64,000 bases of DNA from Pseudomonas sp. Root562. Its GTDB lineage: Bacteria > Pseudomonadota > Gammaproteobacteria > Pseudomonadales > Pseudomonadaceae. The DNA is taken from positions 220 to 64,219 of the forward strand of contig NZ_LMGK01000023.1 of NCBI RefSeq assembly GCF_001427125.1. Direction: 5' to 3'. Shown piece after piece: positions 34,234-43,573 of this stretch. A program made the position numbers and the translations under genes. The notes below the pieces were generated by a model that was not told the DNA's origin, made no database searches, and saw nothing but the letters and a program-made list of their open reading frames with translations. Position 1 is the stretch's first letter. Each line of letters begins with the position of its first letter.

Positions 34234-37185
34234 ATGAAGCCACGCATGTACAAAGGATTGATTCGCGCCGTCGGCGCCTTGTTGACTGCTCTGGCCCTCT
34301 ACAGTTTGCTGGGCTTCTTGATTTTGCCGGGCATTGCCCTGCGCATCGCCAACCAGCAATTGGCCAATTATTCCACGATGCCCGCCACGCTCCAGCGGAT
34401 CGAACTCAACCCGTTCAGCCTCGAAGTCACGCTCTGGGGTCTGAGCATTGGCGAGCCCGGCAAAGAGCAAATCGGCTTCGAACGTCTATACGCCAATCTG
34501 CAACTCGACAGCCTGTGGACCAAGGCGCTGCATCTGTCGGATATCGAACTGGACAAGTCCAAGACCGAAATCCTCTTCAGCAAGGACGGCAAACTCAACC
34601 TGCTCGGGCTCTTCAAGATTCCGGCCAGCGAACCGACACCCGCCGACCCGGATGCCAAGCCGTTTCCGTTGCGCATCGAACGGATCAAGCTGGCTGGCGG
34701 TGCCGTGCACTTTGAGGATGCCCGGCCCAGCGAGCCCATCGAATTCATCTACGACTCACTCGATTTCGAGCTGAAAAACCTCAGCACCCTGCCCGAAGAC
34801 AGCGCCGATATGACCCTGGTGGCCGTCGGCCCCAACGGCGGGCAAATCGACTGGACCGGTAACTTCAGCCTGATCCCGATTGCCTCCGAAGGTAAGCTGA
34901 AAATCACCGATGGCAAGATGAAAGCCTTCTGGCCCTATGTGCGCGATGCTGTCCCGCTGGACCTCGAAAGCGGTGTCATGAGCATCAGCACCGACTACAA
35001 GCTCAATCTGTCCAAGGAAACCGAACTGCTGCTGAGCAACGTCTCGGCCACCATCGCCCCCTTCGCGATCAAGGCGCCGGACGGTCGGCCGCTGGTCAGG
35101 CTTGAGCGTCTGGACGTCAGCGAAACCACCGTCGACCTGGCCAAGCAACAAGTGGTGGTCGGCAAGATTCGCAGCCACAAACTGGAAACCTGGGCCGCGC
35201 TGGAAGCCGATGGCCAGCTCGACTGGCAGAAACTGTTCGCCAGCCAGCCTTCCAAACCCGCCGCCAAAGCGAACGCCGAACCGACCAACACGCCCGCTGC
35301 CGCTGACTCGCCGAAAGCGGACCCCGTCCCGAGCAAGCCCTGGCAAGTGCTGCTCAATGACGTGCAACTGCGCAACTATCAAGTGCACCTGGCTGATCGC
35401 AAGGCTCAGCCCGCCGTGGCGCTGGAACTGGGGCCGCTGAATCTCGACCTGCAGAAATTCGACAGCCTCAATGGTTCACCCTTCCTGCTCAAGCTCGACA
35501 CCGGTGTCGGCAAGCAAGGCAAGCTGATGGCCGATGGCGAGGTCAACCTGGCGCCGATCAGCGCCAGGCTGAATGTGCAGACCAAGGACATCGACCTGCG
35601 CGTCGCCCAGTCCTACATCAGCCCGTTCATTCGCCTGGAGTTGCGCAGCGGCATGCTCGGCAGCGATCTGGCCGTCAACCTGAAAAGCACCGAGCCGCTG
35701 GCTTTCAGCGTCACCGGACGCGCCCAGGTCGATCAACTGCATACCCTCGACACCCTGAAAACCCGCGACTTCCTCAAGTGGCAGCAGGTGATGGTCGAAG
35801 GCCTGAATTATCAGCATGGCGACAGCCTGTCGATCGACAAGATCAACCTGCTGCAACCCTATGTACGCTTCATGATCAACGATGACCGCACCACCAACAT
35901 CGATGACTTGTTGATCCCGCAACCCCCCGACACCGCCGCCAAACCTGCCGTCGCCAAACCCGCCGCCAGCAAAGACAAACCGCTGGGTATTCACATTGGC
36001 GGCATTGCCATCAATGACGGCTCGGCCAACTTCGCCGACTTCAGCCTGACGCCGAACTTCGCCACCGCCATCCAGCAGCTCAACGGCCAGATCGGCACCA
36101 TTGACAGCCGCCAGGCGAAGCCGGCCAGTGTCGACGTCAAAGGCAAGGTCGACCGCTATGCACCGGTGACCATCAAAGGTGCGGTCAACCCGTTCGATCC
36201 GATGGCCAGCCTCGATATCGCTACCAGTTTCAAACGAGTGGAACTGACCACGCTGACGCCTTACTCCGGCAAGTTTGCCGGCTATCGCATCCGCAAGGGC
36301 CGGCTGAACCTCGACCTGCATTACCAAATCACCAAGGGCCAGCTGAAAGCCGAAAACAAAGTGGTGGTCGAACAGTTGCAACTGGGTGAAAAAGTCGACA
36401 GCCCCGACGCCGTCAGCCTGCCGCTGAAACTCGCAATTGCTCTGCTCAAGGATGTCGACGGCAAGATTTCCATCGAACTGCCAGTCACCGGCGATCTCAA
36501 CAACCCGCAGTTCAGCGTCATGCCGATTGTCTGGCAGACCCTGCGCAACCTGATCGTCAAGGCCGCTGCCGCGCCGTTCAAACTGATTGGCGGTCTGGTC
36601 TCGGGGGGAGGTTCGGAAGATCTTGGCAGCGTGTCGTTCGCGCCCGGTTCCAGCGATCTGAGCAAGGATGCCGAAGGTGCCCTGGACAAACTGTCGAAGG
36701 CGCTCAAGGAACGTCCGGCCCTGCGCCTGGAAATCGAAGGTACGGCGGCGAAAAGCAGCGATGGTCCGCTGATCGCCGAGCAGCGTCTGGAGCGGGAATA
36801 CCAATACAACTACTACAAAATGCTCCAGCGTCGAGGCGATAAAGTTCCGGCCCAAGCGTCGTTGCTGGATGTTCCGGACAGCGAAAAAGGGCCGTTGCTT
36901 GAAGGCATCTACCGCACACGCCTGAAAACCCAGCCACCGGCCGAATGGAAAGACCTGGGCAAGGAAGAACGCACAGCGAAGATGCGCGAAGGCGTCATTC
37001 AGTTCTGGAGCTCCAGCGATGTGCTGCTGCGTCAGTTGGGCCAGGACCGGGCCAGCAGCATCAAGGATTATCTGGTCGACAAAGGTCAGCTCGCCGATGA
37101 CCGTGTGTACTTCATCGACGCACAGTTGGGCGAAGCCGAAAAAGACGGCAAGGTCGTCACGCCAATGCATCTGGACGCCGAGTGA
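34234..37185 (+). CDS. Giant DUF748 (AsmA-like) envelope protein
   Basis: A 983-residue protein with one N-terminal membrane helix (VGALLTALALYSLLGFLILPGIAL, about 12-35) and a long periplasmic part of DUF748 repeats, related to the AsmA/TamB group that bridges the envelope and is implicated in lipid handling. Around residues 350-390 and 560-580 there are low-complexity Ala/Pro/Lys linkers. The C-terminal 180 residues include VSFAPGSSDLSKDAEGALD, reminiscent of an OmpA-like start, and a charged helical tail. ATGs at 34234 and 34246 are both possible. Its stop overlaps the start of the next gene (TGATG). Confidence 0.88.
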   Translation: MKPRMYKGLIRAVGALLTALALYSLLGFLILPGIALRIANQQLANYSTMPATLQRIELNPFSLEVTLWGLSIGEPGKEQIGFERLYANLQLDSLWTKALHLSDIELDKSKTEILFSKDGKLNLLGLFKIPASEPTPADPDAKPFPLRIERIKLAGGAVHFEDARPSEPIEFIYDSLDFELKNLSTLPEDSADMTLVAVGPNGGQIDWTGNFSLIPIASEGKLKITDGKMKAFWPYVRDAVPLDLESGVMSISTDYKLNLSKETELLLSNVSATIAPFAIKAPDGRPLVRLERLDVSETTVDLAKQQVVVGKIRSHKLETWAALEADGQLDWQKLFASQPSKPAAKANAEPTNTPAAADSPKADPVPSKPWQVLLNDVQLRNYQVHLADRKAQPAVALELGPLNLDLQKFDSLNGSPFLLKLDTGVGKQGKLMADGEVNLAPISARLNVQTKDIDLRVAQSYISPFIRLELRSGMLGSDLAVNLKSTEPLAFSVTGRAQVDQLHTLDTLKTRDFLKWQQVMVEGLNYQHGDSLSIDKINLLQPYVRFMINDDRTTNIDDLLIPQPPDTAAKPAVAKPAASKDKPLGIHIGGIAINDGSANFADFSLTPNFATAIQQLNGQIGTIDSRQAKPASVDVKGKVDRYAPVTIKGAVNPFDPMASLDIATSFKRVELTTLTPYSGKFAGYRIRKGRLNLDLHYQITKGQLKAENKVVVEQLQLGEKVDSPDAVSLPLKLAIALLKDVDGKISIELPVTGDLNNPQFSVMPIVWQTLRNLIVKAAAAPFKLIGGLVSGGGSEDLGSVSFAPGSSDLSKDAEGALDKLSKALKERPALRLEIEGTAAKSSDGPLIAEQRLEREYQYNYYKMLQRRGDKVPAQASLLDVPDSEKGPLLEGIYRTRLKTQPPAEWKDLGKEERTAKMREGVIQFWSSSDVLLRQLGQDRASSIKDYLVDKGQLADDRVYFIDAQLGEAEKDGKVVTPMHLDAE

Positions 37186-37481
37186 TGTACAAGCATCGCC
37201 TGCTAGCACTGGCGTTGACGGCAGCGGCGAGCCAGGCCTGGGCGGCGGATACTTTGCGCTGTGGCAGCCAACTGATCAGCGTCGGTGACCGGTCGAGCGA
37301 AGTACTGCAAAAATGCGGCGAACCGGTCGGTCGCGATTTGCTCGGTTACAAGCGCAGTGCCAATCGACGGGAAGAGTTCCAAGTCGAGGAATGGACTTAC
37401 GGTCCGAATGGCGGGATGTACCAGTACTTGCGCTTTGAAGGAAATCGGCTGGTGCAGATCACCAGCAAGCGCGGGAATTAG
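37185..37481 (+). CDS. Secreted DUF2845 protein
   Basis: A 98-residue protein with a signal peptide (LLALALTAAASQAWA) and a mature domain with two cysteines (LRCGSQLISVGD and LQKCGEPVG) that probably form a disulfide; this C-G-x-x-L...K-C-G-x-P pattern marks DUF2845. Function unknown. The ATG overlaps the stop of the DUF748 gene, so the two are likely co-expressed and may act in the same envelope process. Confidence 0.88.
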   Translation: MYKHRLLALALTAAASQAWAADTLRCGSQLISVGDRSSEVLQKCGEPVGRDLLGYKRSANRREEFQVEEWTYGPNGGMYQYLRFEGNRLVQITSKRGN

Positions 37482-37506
37482 GAGTTTTTGCGTTACCCAC
37501 AATAGA

Positions 37507-37536
37507 ACAGGCCCCGACACGAATGCCGGGGCCTGT
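37507..37536. terminator. Hairpin between DUF2845 and BON genes
   Basis: ACAGGCCCCG and CGGGGCCTGT pair perfectly around a short loop, 25 bp after the DUF2845 stop. Convergent genes may share it; U-tracts are lacking. Confidence 0.6.
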
Positions 37537-37642
37537 AATGGCCACGTCCTTGTGGCCGTTCGCATGAACACTCAAGAAGCGATAGACGTATGACTCGGCC
37601 CGTCTATCGCGTCTTCTCCCGGTCCAGGCGAGAAGCCTAGCC

Positions 37643-37996
37643 TTACTCGGCTTTCAGGCCGTCAGCGGAGACCGCTTTGACGCCTTTGATTTTCTTGGTG
37701 ATCGCCACAGCAGTGGATTTCTGAGCATCGGTCACCGCAACGGTGGACGACAGGGACACCACGCCTTTGTTGGTTTCCACTTTGATATCGGTACCCGGAA
37801 TGCCTTTTTCGGTAATCAGGTCTGATTTGACTTTGGTAGTGATCCAGGTATCGGAAACATCCTCTTTCGCTTCGGTGACTTCACCGGCGGCCAGCATCAT
37901 CGGTGCTTGAGTGGCCTGAGTCTGGGCAAATGCAACGTTGGCCATGGTCAGGGTCAGCGCGGTAGCAGCAGCGGCAGAGATAGCGAACTTCTTCAT
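37643..37996 (-). CDS. Periplasmic BON-domain protein (OsmY-like)
   Basis: A 117-residue exported protein with an N-terminal signal peptide (AISAAAATALTLTMANVAFA, cleaved after about residue 24) and one BON domain (DTWITTKVKSDLITEKGIPG...VEVxTNKGVVSLSSTV...). BON domains bind phospholipids; OsmY, with two of them, is induced by osmotic and stationary-phase stress. Only one copy is present here. GGAG-like ribosome binding site (AGGAGTTACTC). The 259 bp up to the pilA terminator contain an inverted repeat, CTGCTGgtttcatgtCAGCAG (about 38027-38047), but no gene. Confidence 0.88.
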   Translation of the reverse strand: MKKFAISAAAATALTLTMANVAFAQTQATQAPMMLAAGEVTEAKEDVSDTWITTKVKSDLITEKGIPGTDIKVETNKGVVSLSSTVAVTDAQKSTAVAITKKIKGVKAVSADGLKAE

Positions 37997-38255
37997 ACGA
38001 GTAACTCCTGTTTTTCTGGAAAGTCTGCTGGTTTCATGTCAGCAGGGTTACCAGAGATATTGCGAACGCTGTGCCAAGTTTGAGACAGACAATTAATCCT
38101 TAAAAATCAATACGTTATGAAAAACGCAATTTTCCGCATTCGTGCAAAATGCATGAGTTGAACTTTATCTGCATGCAAGTTGCGGGTTTTCTCGCCGGCC
38201 TAAGGCCATGAAATTTCGGCAATTTTTATCAATACTCAATCCAACTGCCTGACGC

Positions 38256-38284
38256 GAAAAAAAAACCCCTGCATAAGCAGGGGT
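38256..38284 (-). terminator. Terminator of pilA
   Basis: On the minus strand CCCCTGC-TTAT-GCAGGGG is followed by TTTTTTTTT, 18 bp after the pilA stop. Confidence 0.92.
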
Positions 38285-38301
38285 GGATATACCAAAAAAG
38301 G

Positions 38302-38709
38302 TCAGACTTTGGTGCAGCCTTTAGGTGCATATTCCTGATCCACAGTGGTCGTACAGGTCCACCCGGTCAGAGCACGCGTAAGAGTGATGGTCTTGTTTAG
38401 TACCGGCCCTGGCGCATTTAGAATCGTGCAAGCGATCGTGCCAGTTCCATCAACAGCCTTGCCCGACGCGGTCGTAGTGCAATTAGCCGTAGTCGCAGTT
38501 CCGCCTACCTTGGTTAGATCAGGGTCGGTCCCTTGATTGATAACGTCCTCAAAAGGCACTTTCAACGCCGAAATCTCCGCCAGCCCCGCCGTGACCTTGG
38601 CCCGCGCCTGATACTTGGAATACGCCGGTATCGCAAACGTCGCGAGAATCCCGATGATCGCCACCACGATCAGCAACTCGATCAGGGTAAAACCTTTTTG
38701 AGTGTTCAT
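38302..38709 (-). CDS. pilA: Type IV major pilin
   Basis: A 135-residue type IVa pilin. Prepilin peptidase cuts after Gly6 (MNTQKG^FTLIELLIVVAIIG), leaving an N-methylated Phe. The hydrophobic helix is followed by a C-terminal globular domain with four cysteines (NCTTT, IACTI, WTCTT, KGCTKV), allowing one disulfide loop at the C-terminus and perhaps a second. GGAGG precedes the ATG at 38709. Transcribed away from pilBCD from a sigma-54 promoter; short for the family, as in many environmental pseudomonads. Confidence 0.95.
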   Translation of the reverse strand: MNTQKGFTLIELLIVVAIIGILATFAIPAYSKYQARAKVTAGLAEISALKVPFEDVINQGTDPDLTKVGGTATTANCTTTASGKAVDGTGTIACTILNAPGPVLNKTITLTRALTGWTCTTTVDQEYAPKGCTKV

Positions 38710-38757
38710 AGACAGCCTCCGTGCATGAGTCGAAATCTCATGATCTGAACCTGTCGC

Positions 38758-38773
38758 AGCACAGCCCATGCCA
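38758..38773 (-). promoter_or_regulatory. Sigma-54 promoter of pilA
   Basis: On the minus strand TGGCATGGGCTGTGCT matches TGGCAYR-N4-TTGCW with one mismatch (G for T in the -12 element). Start of transcription should be near 38747, some 40 nt before the pilA ATG. PilR, encoded at 59.9 kb, is the expected activator. Confidence 0.8.
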
Positions 38774-38934
38774 AGCCCTGCACGCCCTGTTGGCGGGGTA
38801 CTCGCCAGCCTTGAAGGCCTTTCCTACTCCCAGGATCCGCACTATCTGACACTTTTTGTCACCTCGGCGCTGCTGGTTTGGTTCCGTTGCTTGACTAGGC
38901 TATAAGTCATTAAATGTCTGCGTCCGGTATCCCA

Positions 38935-40635
38935 ATGAATGACATCGCCCTCAGCGGTCTGGCCAAGCAATTGGTCCTGGCCGAGCTGCTCACTGACAAA
39001 AGCGCGCAACAGGCGTATCAACAAGCCCAACGCAACCGGATTTCCCTGGTGACCTACCTGGTCCAGAACAAGCTGGTTAAAAGCCGCCAGGTTGCCGAGA
39101 TCGCCTCGGAACATTTCGGCATGGCCCTGCTCGACCTGCATACCCTGGACAAGGACATTCAGCCCAAAGGCCTGGTCAGCGAGAAACTGGTCCGCCAGCA
39201 TCACGCCCTGCCCCTCTGGCGCCGTGGCAACAAGTTGTTCGTCGGCGTTTCCGACCCGACCAACCATCAAGCCATCAATGACATCCAGTTCAGCACCGGG
39301 CTCACGACCGAAGCGATCCTGGTCGAAGACGACAAACTCAGCGATGCCATCGAGAAGTTCTTCGACAGCCATGGCTCTGGCCTGGAAGACATCGCCGATG
39401 TAGACCTCGATGGCCTCGACATCGAGACCACCGACGACAAACGCCAGGACGCTATCGGCGGTCAGGAGGCCGATGACGCACCGGTGGTGCGTTTCGTCCA
39501 TAAAATGCTGCTCGATGCGATCAGGAGCGGTTCTTCAGACCTGCACTTCGAGCCCTACGAAAAGAACTACCGCGTGCGGATGCGCACCGATGGCGTGTTG
39601 CATGAAGTCGCCCGGCCGCCGTTCCAATTGGCCAACCGCATCGCCGCACGATTGAAGGTCATGGCCAGCCTCGACATCTCCGAACGCCGCAGACCCCAGG
39701 ACGGCCGGATCAAGATGCGTCTGTCCAAAAGCAAATCCATCGACTTCCGGGTCAATACCCTGCCGACACTGTGGGGCGAGAAAGTGGTCATCCGGATTCT
39801 CGACCCCACCAGCGCGCAAATGGGCATCGACGCCCTCGGTTACGAGCCGGACCAGAAAGACCTGTACATGGCTGCGCTGAAACAGCCGCAGGGAATGATT
39901 CTGGTGACCGGCCCCACGGGTTCGGGCAAAACGGTTTCGCTCTACACAGGGCTGAACATTCTCAATACCGTGGATATCAATATTTCAACCGCCGAAGACC
40001 CGGTCGAAATCAACATGGAAGGCATCAACCAGGTCAACGTCAACCCGAAACAGGGCATGGATTTCGCCCAGGCGCTGCGTTCATTCCTGCGGCAGGACCC
40101 GGACGTGATCATGGTCGGCGAAATTCGCGACCTCGAAACCGCCGAAATCGCCATCAAGGCTGCGCAGACCGGGCACCTGGTGCTGTCGACCCTGCACACC
40201 AACAGCGCCGCGCAAACCCTGACCCGTCTGCACAACATGGGCATCCAGGGTTTCAATATCGCCACCTCCGTCAGCCTGATCATTGCCCAGCGCCTGGCGC
40301 GCAAGTTGTGCAGCCATTGCCGCGTTCCGCTGGAAATTCCCCGCGAAGCGTTAATCAAGGAAGGCTTTCCTGAGGAACGCATCGGCACCTTCACGATCTA
40401 TGGACCGGTCGGTTGCGATCACTGCAATGGCGGTTACAAAGGGCGAGTGGGGATTTATGAAGTGGTGAAGAACACGCCGGACCTGCAACGGCTGATCATG
40501 GCCGAAGGCAACGCACTGCAAATCGATGACCAGATGCGCAAGGATGGTTTCAACGACCTGCGCACCTCAGGGCTGCTCAAGGCCATGCAGGGCATCACCA
40601 GCCTGGAAGAAATCAACCGGGTCACCAAGGACTGA
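38935..40635 (+). CDS. pilB: Type IV pilus extension ATPase PilB
   Basis: A 566-residue secretion-type hexameric ATPase that drives pilus polymerisation. N-terminal MshEN-type domain (SGLAKQLVLAELLTDKSAQQ), then the ATPase core with Walker A GPTGSGKTVSLYTGL (about residue 325), the Asp box (STAEDPVEINMEGINQ), Walker B ALRSFLRQDPDVIMVGEIRD and the His box (GHLVLSTLHTN). A zinc-binding tetracysteine CSHC...CDHC follows. An ATG seven codons earlier is in frame, but 38935 gives the 566 residues of P. aeruginosa PilB. Two bases before pilC. Confidence 0.97.
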   Translation: MNDIALSGLAKQLVLAELLTDKSAQQAYQQAQRNRISLVTYLVQNKLVKSRQVAEIASEHFGMALLDLHTLDKDIQPKGLVSEKLVRQHHALPLWRRGNKLFVGVSDPTNHQAINDIQFSTGLTTEAILVEDDKLSDAIEKFFDSHGSGLEDIADVDLDGLDIETTDDKRQDAIGGQEADDAPVVRFVHKMLLDAIRSGSSDLHFEPYEKNYRVRMRTDGVLHEVARPPFQLANRIAARLKVMASLDISERRRPQDGRIKMRLSKSKSIDFRVNTLPTLWGEKVVIRILDPTSAQMGIDALGYEPDQKDLYMAALKQPQGMILVTGPTGSGKTVSLYTGLNILNTVDINISTAEDPVEINMEGINQVNVNPKQGMDFAQALRSFLRQDPDVIMVGEIRDLETAEIAIKAAQTGHLVLSTLHTNSAAQTLTRLHNMGIQGFNIATSVSLIIAQRLARKLCSHCRVPLEIPREALIKEGFPEERIGTFTIYGPVGCDHCNGGYKGRVGIYEVVKNTPDLQRLIMAEGNALQIDDQMRKDGFNDLRTSGLLKAMQGITSLEEINRVTKD

Positions 40636-40637
40636 AC

Positions 40638-41855
40638 ATGGCGGTCAAGGCAGCGAAAATCAGCGTGTATGCCTGGGAAGGCACAGACCGCAAAGGCACT
40701 AAAATCAGCGGTGAGCTGAGTGGGCAGAACCCGGCGCTGGTCAAGGCCCAACTGCGCAAGCAAGGCATCAACCCCGGCAAGGTACGCAAGAAAACCACGT
40801 CGATTTTCGACATGGGCAAACGCATCAAGGCCCACGACATTGCCCTCTTCACCCGGCAAATGGCGACCATGATGAAAGCCGGTGTACCGCTTCTGCAATC
40901 GTTCGACATCATCGGCGAAGGCTTCGACAACCCGATGATGCGCAAGCTGGTGGACGAGGTGAAACAGGAAGTCGCGGCGGGTAACAGCTTCGCCGCCGCC
41001 TTGCGCAAAAAACCGCAATACTTCGATGAGCTGTACTGCAACCTGGTGGACGCCGGTGAGCAGGCCGGCGCGCTGGATACGCTGCTGGAACGGGTAGCGA
41101 CCTACAAGGAAAAGAGCGAAAGTCTCAAGGCCAAGATCAAGAAAGCCATGACCTACCCGCTGGTGGTGGTGTTCGTCGCGATCATCGTGACCGGCATTTT
41201 GCTGGTCAAGGTGGTGCCACAGTTCCAGTCGGTGTTCGAAGGCTTCGGTGCCGAACTGCCAGCGTTCACCGTTATGGTCATCGGCCTTTCACGGTTCATG
41301 CAGGACTGGTGGTGGGTCATGCTCGGCGCGCTGATTGCGGCGATTTTTGGAGTGCGCCACGCCTTCAGGACGTCACAGGGCTTTCGCGATCGCACGGACG
41401 CCTGGCTGCTGAAGCTGCCGCTGGTGGGCACGTTGATGTACAAGTCCGCCGTGGCCCGTTTTGCCCGCACGCTGTCGACCACTTTCGCCGCCGGCGTACC
41501 GTTGGTGGAAGCCCTGGAGTCGGTGGCCGGGGCCACCGGCAACATCGTGTTCAAGCGTGCGGTACTGCGCATCAAGCAAGACGTGTCGACGGGCATGCAG
41601 CTGAATTTCTCCATGCGTACATCCGGCATTTTTCCAAACATGGCGGTGCAGATGACCGCCATCGGCGAGGAGTCCGGTGCACTGGATGACATGCTCGACA
41701 AAGTCGCCGGGTTCTACGAAGACGAGGTCGACAACATGGTCGATAACCTCACCAGCCTGATGGAACCGTTCATCATGGTGGTGCTGGGTGTTATCGTCGG
41801 GGGATTGGTGGTTGCCATGTACCTGCCCATCTTCCAACTCGGTTCAGCGATCTGA
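40638..41855 (+). CDS. pilC: Type IV pilus inner-membrane platform protein PilC
   Basis: A 405-residue polytopic protein of the GspF/PilC family that couples PilB to pilin insertion. It has two homologous cytoplasmic helical domains (LFTRQMATMMKAGVPLLQSF and FARTLSTTFAAGVPLVEALE, the family signature repeated) and three membrane helices, near residues 170-195, 215-240 and 375-400. Full length. Lies between pilB and pilD in the usual operon. Confidence 0.97.
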   Translation: MAVKAAKISVYAWEGTDRKGTKISGELSGQNPALVKAQLRKQGINPGKVRKKTTSIFDMGKRIKAHDIALFTRQMATMMKAGVPLLQSFDIIGEGFDNPMMRKLVDEVKQEVAAGNSFAAALRKKPQYFDELYCNLVDAGEQAGALDTLLERVATYKEKSESLKAKIKKAMTYPLVVVFVAIIVTGILLVKVVPQFQSVFEGFGAELPAFTVMVIGLSRFMQDWWWVMLGALIAAIFGVRHAFRTSQGFRDRTDAWLLKLPLVGTLMYKSAVARFARTLSTTFAAGVPLVEALESVAGATGNIVFKRAVLRIKQDVSTGMQLNFSMRTSGIFPNMAVQMTAIGEESGALDDMLDKVAGFYEDEVDNMVDNLTSLMEPFIMVVLGVIVGGLVVAMYLPIFQLGSAI

Positions 41856-41856
41856 C

Positions 41857-42729
41857 ATGCCCTTGAGCGAAATATTGATTCAACACCCGCTGGCGTTCGT
41901 AGTGATCGCCGGGGTGATCGGCCTGCTGGTCGGCAGCTTTCTCAACGTACTGGTGTGGCGCCTGCCGAAAATGCTCGAGCGCGAATGGCGCGTGCAGGCC
42001 CATGAAATCCTCGGCCTGCCCGGCGAATCGCCGCTGCCGACGTTCAACCTGATGCTGCCGCATTCCCATTGCCCACAGTGCGGCCACCGGATTCGCCCGT
42101 GGGAAAACATTCCACTGCTCAGTTTCCTGTTCCTGCGCGGGCGCTGCTCTGGCTGTGCAGCACCGATCAGCAAGCGTTATCCGCTGATCGAACTGGCCTG
42201 CGGCCTCGGGTCGGCATTCATTGCCTGGCATTTCGGTTTCGGCTGGCAAGCGTGCATGGCATTAGCTCTCAGCTGGGGCCTGTTGGCCATGAGCCTGATC
42301 GACGCCGAGCACCAACTGTTGCCGGATGTGCTGGTACTGCCCTTGCTGTGGCTGGGGTTGATCGTCAACAGTTTCGCTCTGTTCGTGCCGTTGCCTGATG
42401 CGTTGTGGGGCGCGATTGCCGGTTACATGGCGCTCTGGTCGGTGTTCTGGCTGTTCAAGCTGCTCACTGGCAAGGACGGCATGGGTCATGGAGATTTCAA
42501 GCTGCTGGCGATGTTTGGCGCCTGGGGCGGCTGGCAGATTCTGCCGCTGACGATCCTGTTGTCGTCCCTGGTGGGCGCTGTTGTTGGCGTGATTTACCTG
42601 CGTGTGCGCAACGCCAGAACGTCGACGCCGATCCCCTTTGGCCCCTATCTGGCAATTGCCGGCTGGATTGCCTTGCTCTGGGGTGGTCAAATAACCGACT
42701 TCTATTGGCAGTTTGTCGGTTTGAAATGA
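41857..42729 (+). CDS. pilD: Prepilin peptidase / N-methyltransferase PilD
   Basis: A 290-residue membrane aspartic protease that cleaves prepilin leaders and methylates the new N-terminus. The N-terminal cytoplasmic domain has two CxxC pairs (HCPQCGHRIRPWENIPLLSF and RCSGCAAPIS). The two catalytic aspartates are in LIDAEHQLLPD and GHGDFKLLAM (the GxGD motif). Eight hydrophobic helices. It starts 1 bp after pilC and overlaps coaE by four bases (ATGA). Confidence 0.97.
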   Translation: MPLSEILIQHPLAFVVIAGVIGLLVGSFLNVLVWRLPKMLEREWRVQAHEILGLPGESPLPTFNLMLPHSHCPQCGHRIRPWENIPLLSFLFLRGRCSGCAAPISKRYPLIELACGLGSAFIAWHFGFGWQACMALALSWGLLAMSLIDAEHQLLPDVLVLPLLWLGLIVNSFALFVPLPDALWGAIAGYMALWSVFWLFKLLTGKDGMGHGDFKLLAMFGAWGGWQILPLTILLSSLVGAVVGVIYLRVRNARTSTPIPFGPYLAIAGWIALLWGGQITDFYWQFVGLK

Positions 42730-43349
42730 ATACCCCTGTGGAAAAACCCTGGATTCTCGGCCTGACCGGCGGCATTGGCAGCGGCAAAAGCGCGGCTGCC
42801 CAGCATTTCATCGACCTGGGTGTGCACGCGGTCGATGCCGATCACGCCGCACGCTGGGTGGTGGAACCGGGCCGGCCAGCGCTGGCGAAAATCGCCGAAC
42901 ACTTCGGCCCCGGCGTATTGCAGGCCGATGGCCAACTGGATCGCGCCGCGTTGCGCAATCTGATCTTCGAAGTCCCGGATGAACGTCGCTGGCTGGAAGC
43001 CTTGCTGCATCCGCTGATCGGTGAAGAAATCGCCCATCACCTGGCACTGGCAAAATCACCTTACGCGATCCTGGTATCACCACTGCTGATCGAGTCCGGC
43101 CAATACGCGATGACCCAAAGGGTGCTGGTCATCGATGCCCCTGAACAGCTACAGATCGAACGCACCTTGCAGCGCGACAAGACCAGCGAACAGCAGGTCC
43201 AGGCGATTCTCAAGGCGCAGTCCAGCCGTCAGGATCGCATCAGCCATGCCGACGATGTGGTGGTCAATGACCGCGACCTCGCCTGGCTGCACAGCGAGGT
43301 CGAACGCCTGCATCACTTTTACCTAACTTTGCGTGGAGGCCAGTCATGA
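42726..43349 (+). CDS. coaE: Dephospho-CoA kinase
   Basis: A 207-residue P-loop kinase that phosphorylates the 3'-hydroxyl of dephospho-CoA, the last step of CoA synthesis, downstream of the panB/panC products. Walker A is GGIGSGKSAAAQHF (about residues 15-28); the CoA-site signature is VDADHAARWVVEPG and the lid segment is RTLQRDKTSEQQVQAIL. Overlaps pilD before it and yacG after it by four bases each. Confidence 0.97.
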   Translation: MNTPVEKPWILGLTGGIGSGKSAAAQHFIDLGVHAVDADHAARWVVEPGRPALAKIAEHFGPGVLQADGQLDRAALRNLIFEVPDERRWLEALLHPLIGEEIAHHLALAKSPYAILVSPLLIESGQYAMTQRVLVIDAPEQLQIERTLQRDKTSEQQVQAILKAQSSRQDRISHADDVVVNDRDLAWLHSEVERLHHFYLTLRGGQS

Positions 43350-43546
43350 GCCAAACCCCAACCGTCGAATGCCCGACCTGCGGCGCCCCTGTGGAATGGA
43401 GTGCAGAGAGTAAATTCCGGCCGTTCTGCTCGGACCGTTGCAAACTCATCGACCTCGGCGCCTGGGCGTCGGAAGAGCATAAAATTCCGGTCGCCCCCGA
43501 TGCCGAGGACGAACTGTTCAGCGGCGATTTCGATCCGCGCCACTGA
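43346..43546 (+). CDS. yacG: DNA gyrase inhibitor YacG
   Basis: This 66-residue zinc protein has a four-cysteine site, CPTCG (residues 8-12) and FCSDRCKLIDLG (about 28-39), followed by the conserved WASEEHKIP. YacG of E. coli binds GyrB and inhibits gyrase. It is the last gene of the pilBCD-coaE-yacG unit. Confidence 0.95.
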   Translation: MSQTPTVECPTCGAPVEWSAESKFRPFCSDRCKLIDLGAWASEEHKIPVAPDAEDELFSGDFDPRH

Positions 43547-43573
43547 GCCGTCGCAACGACGATCCCGGGCTCA

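Noticed and set aside
35476..37209. 577-codon open frame opposite the DUF748 gene
   Set aside because: Shadow; DUF748 frame has a membrane helix and family repeats.
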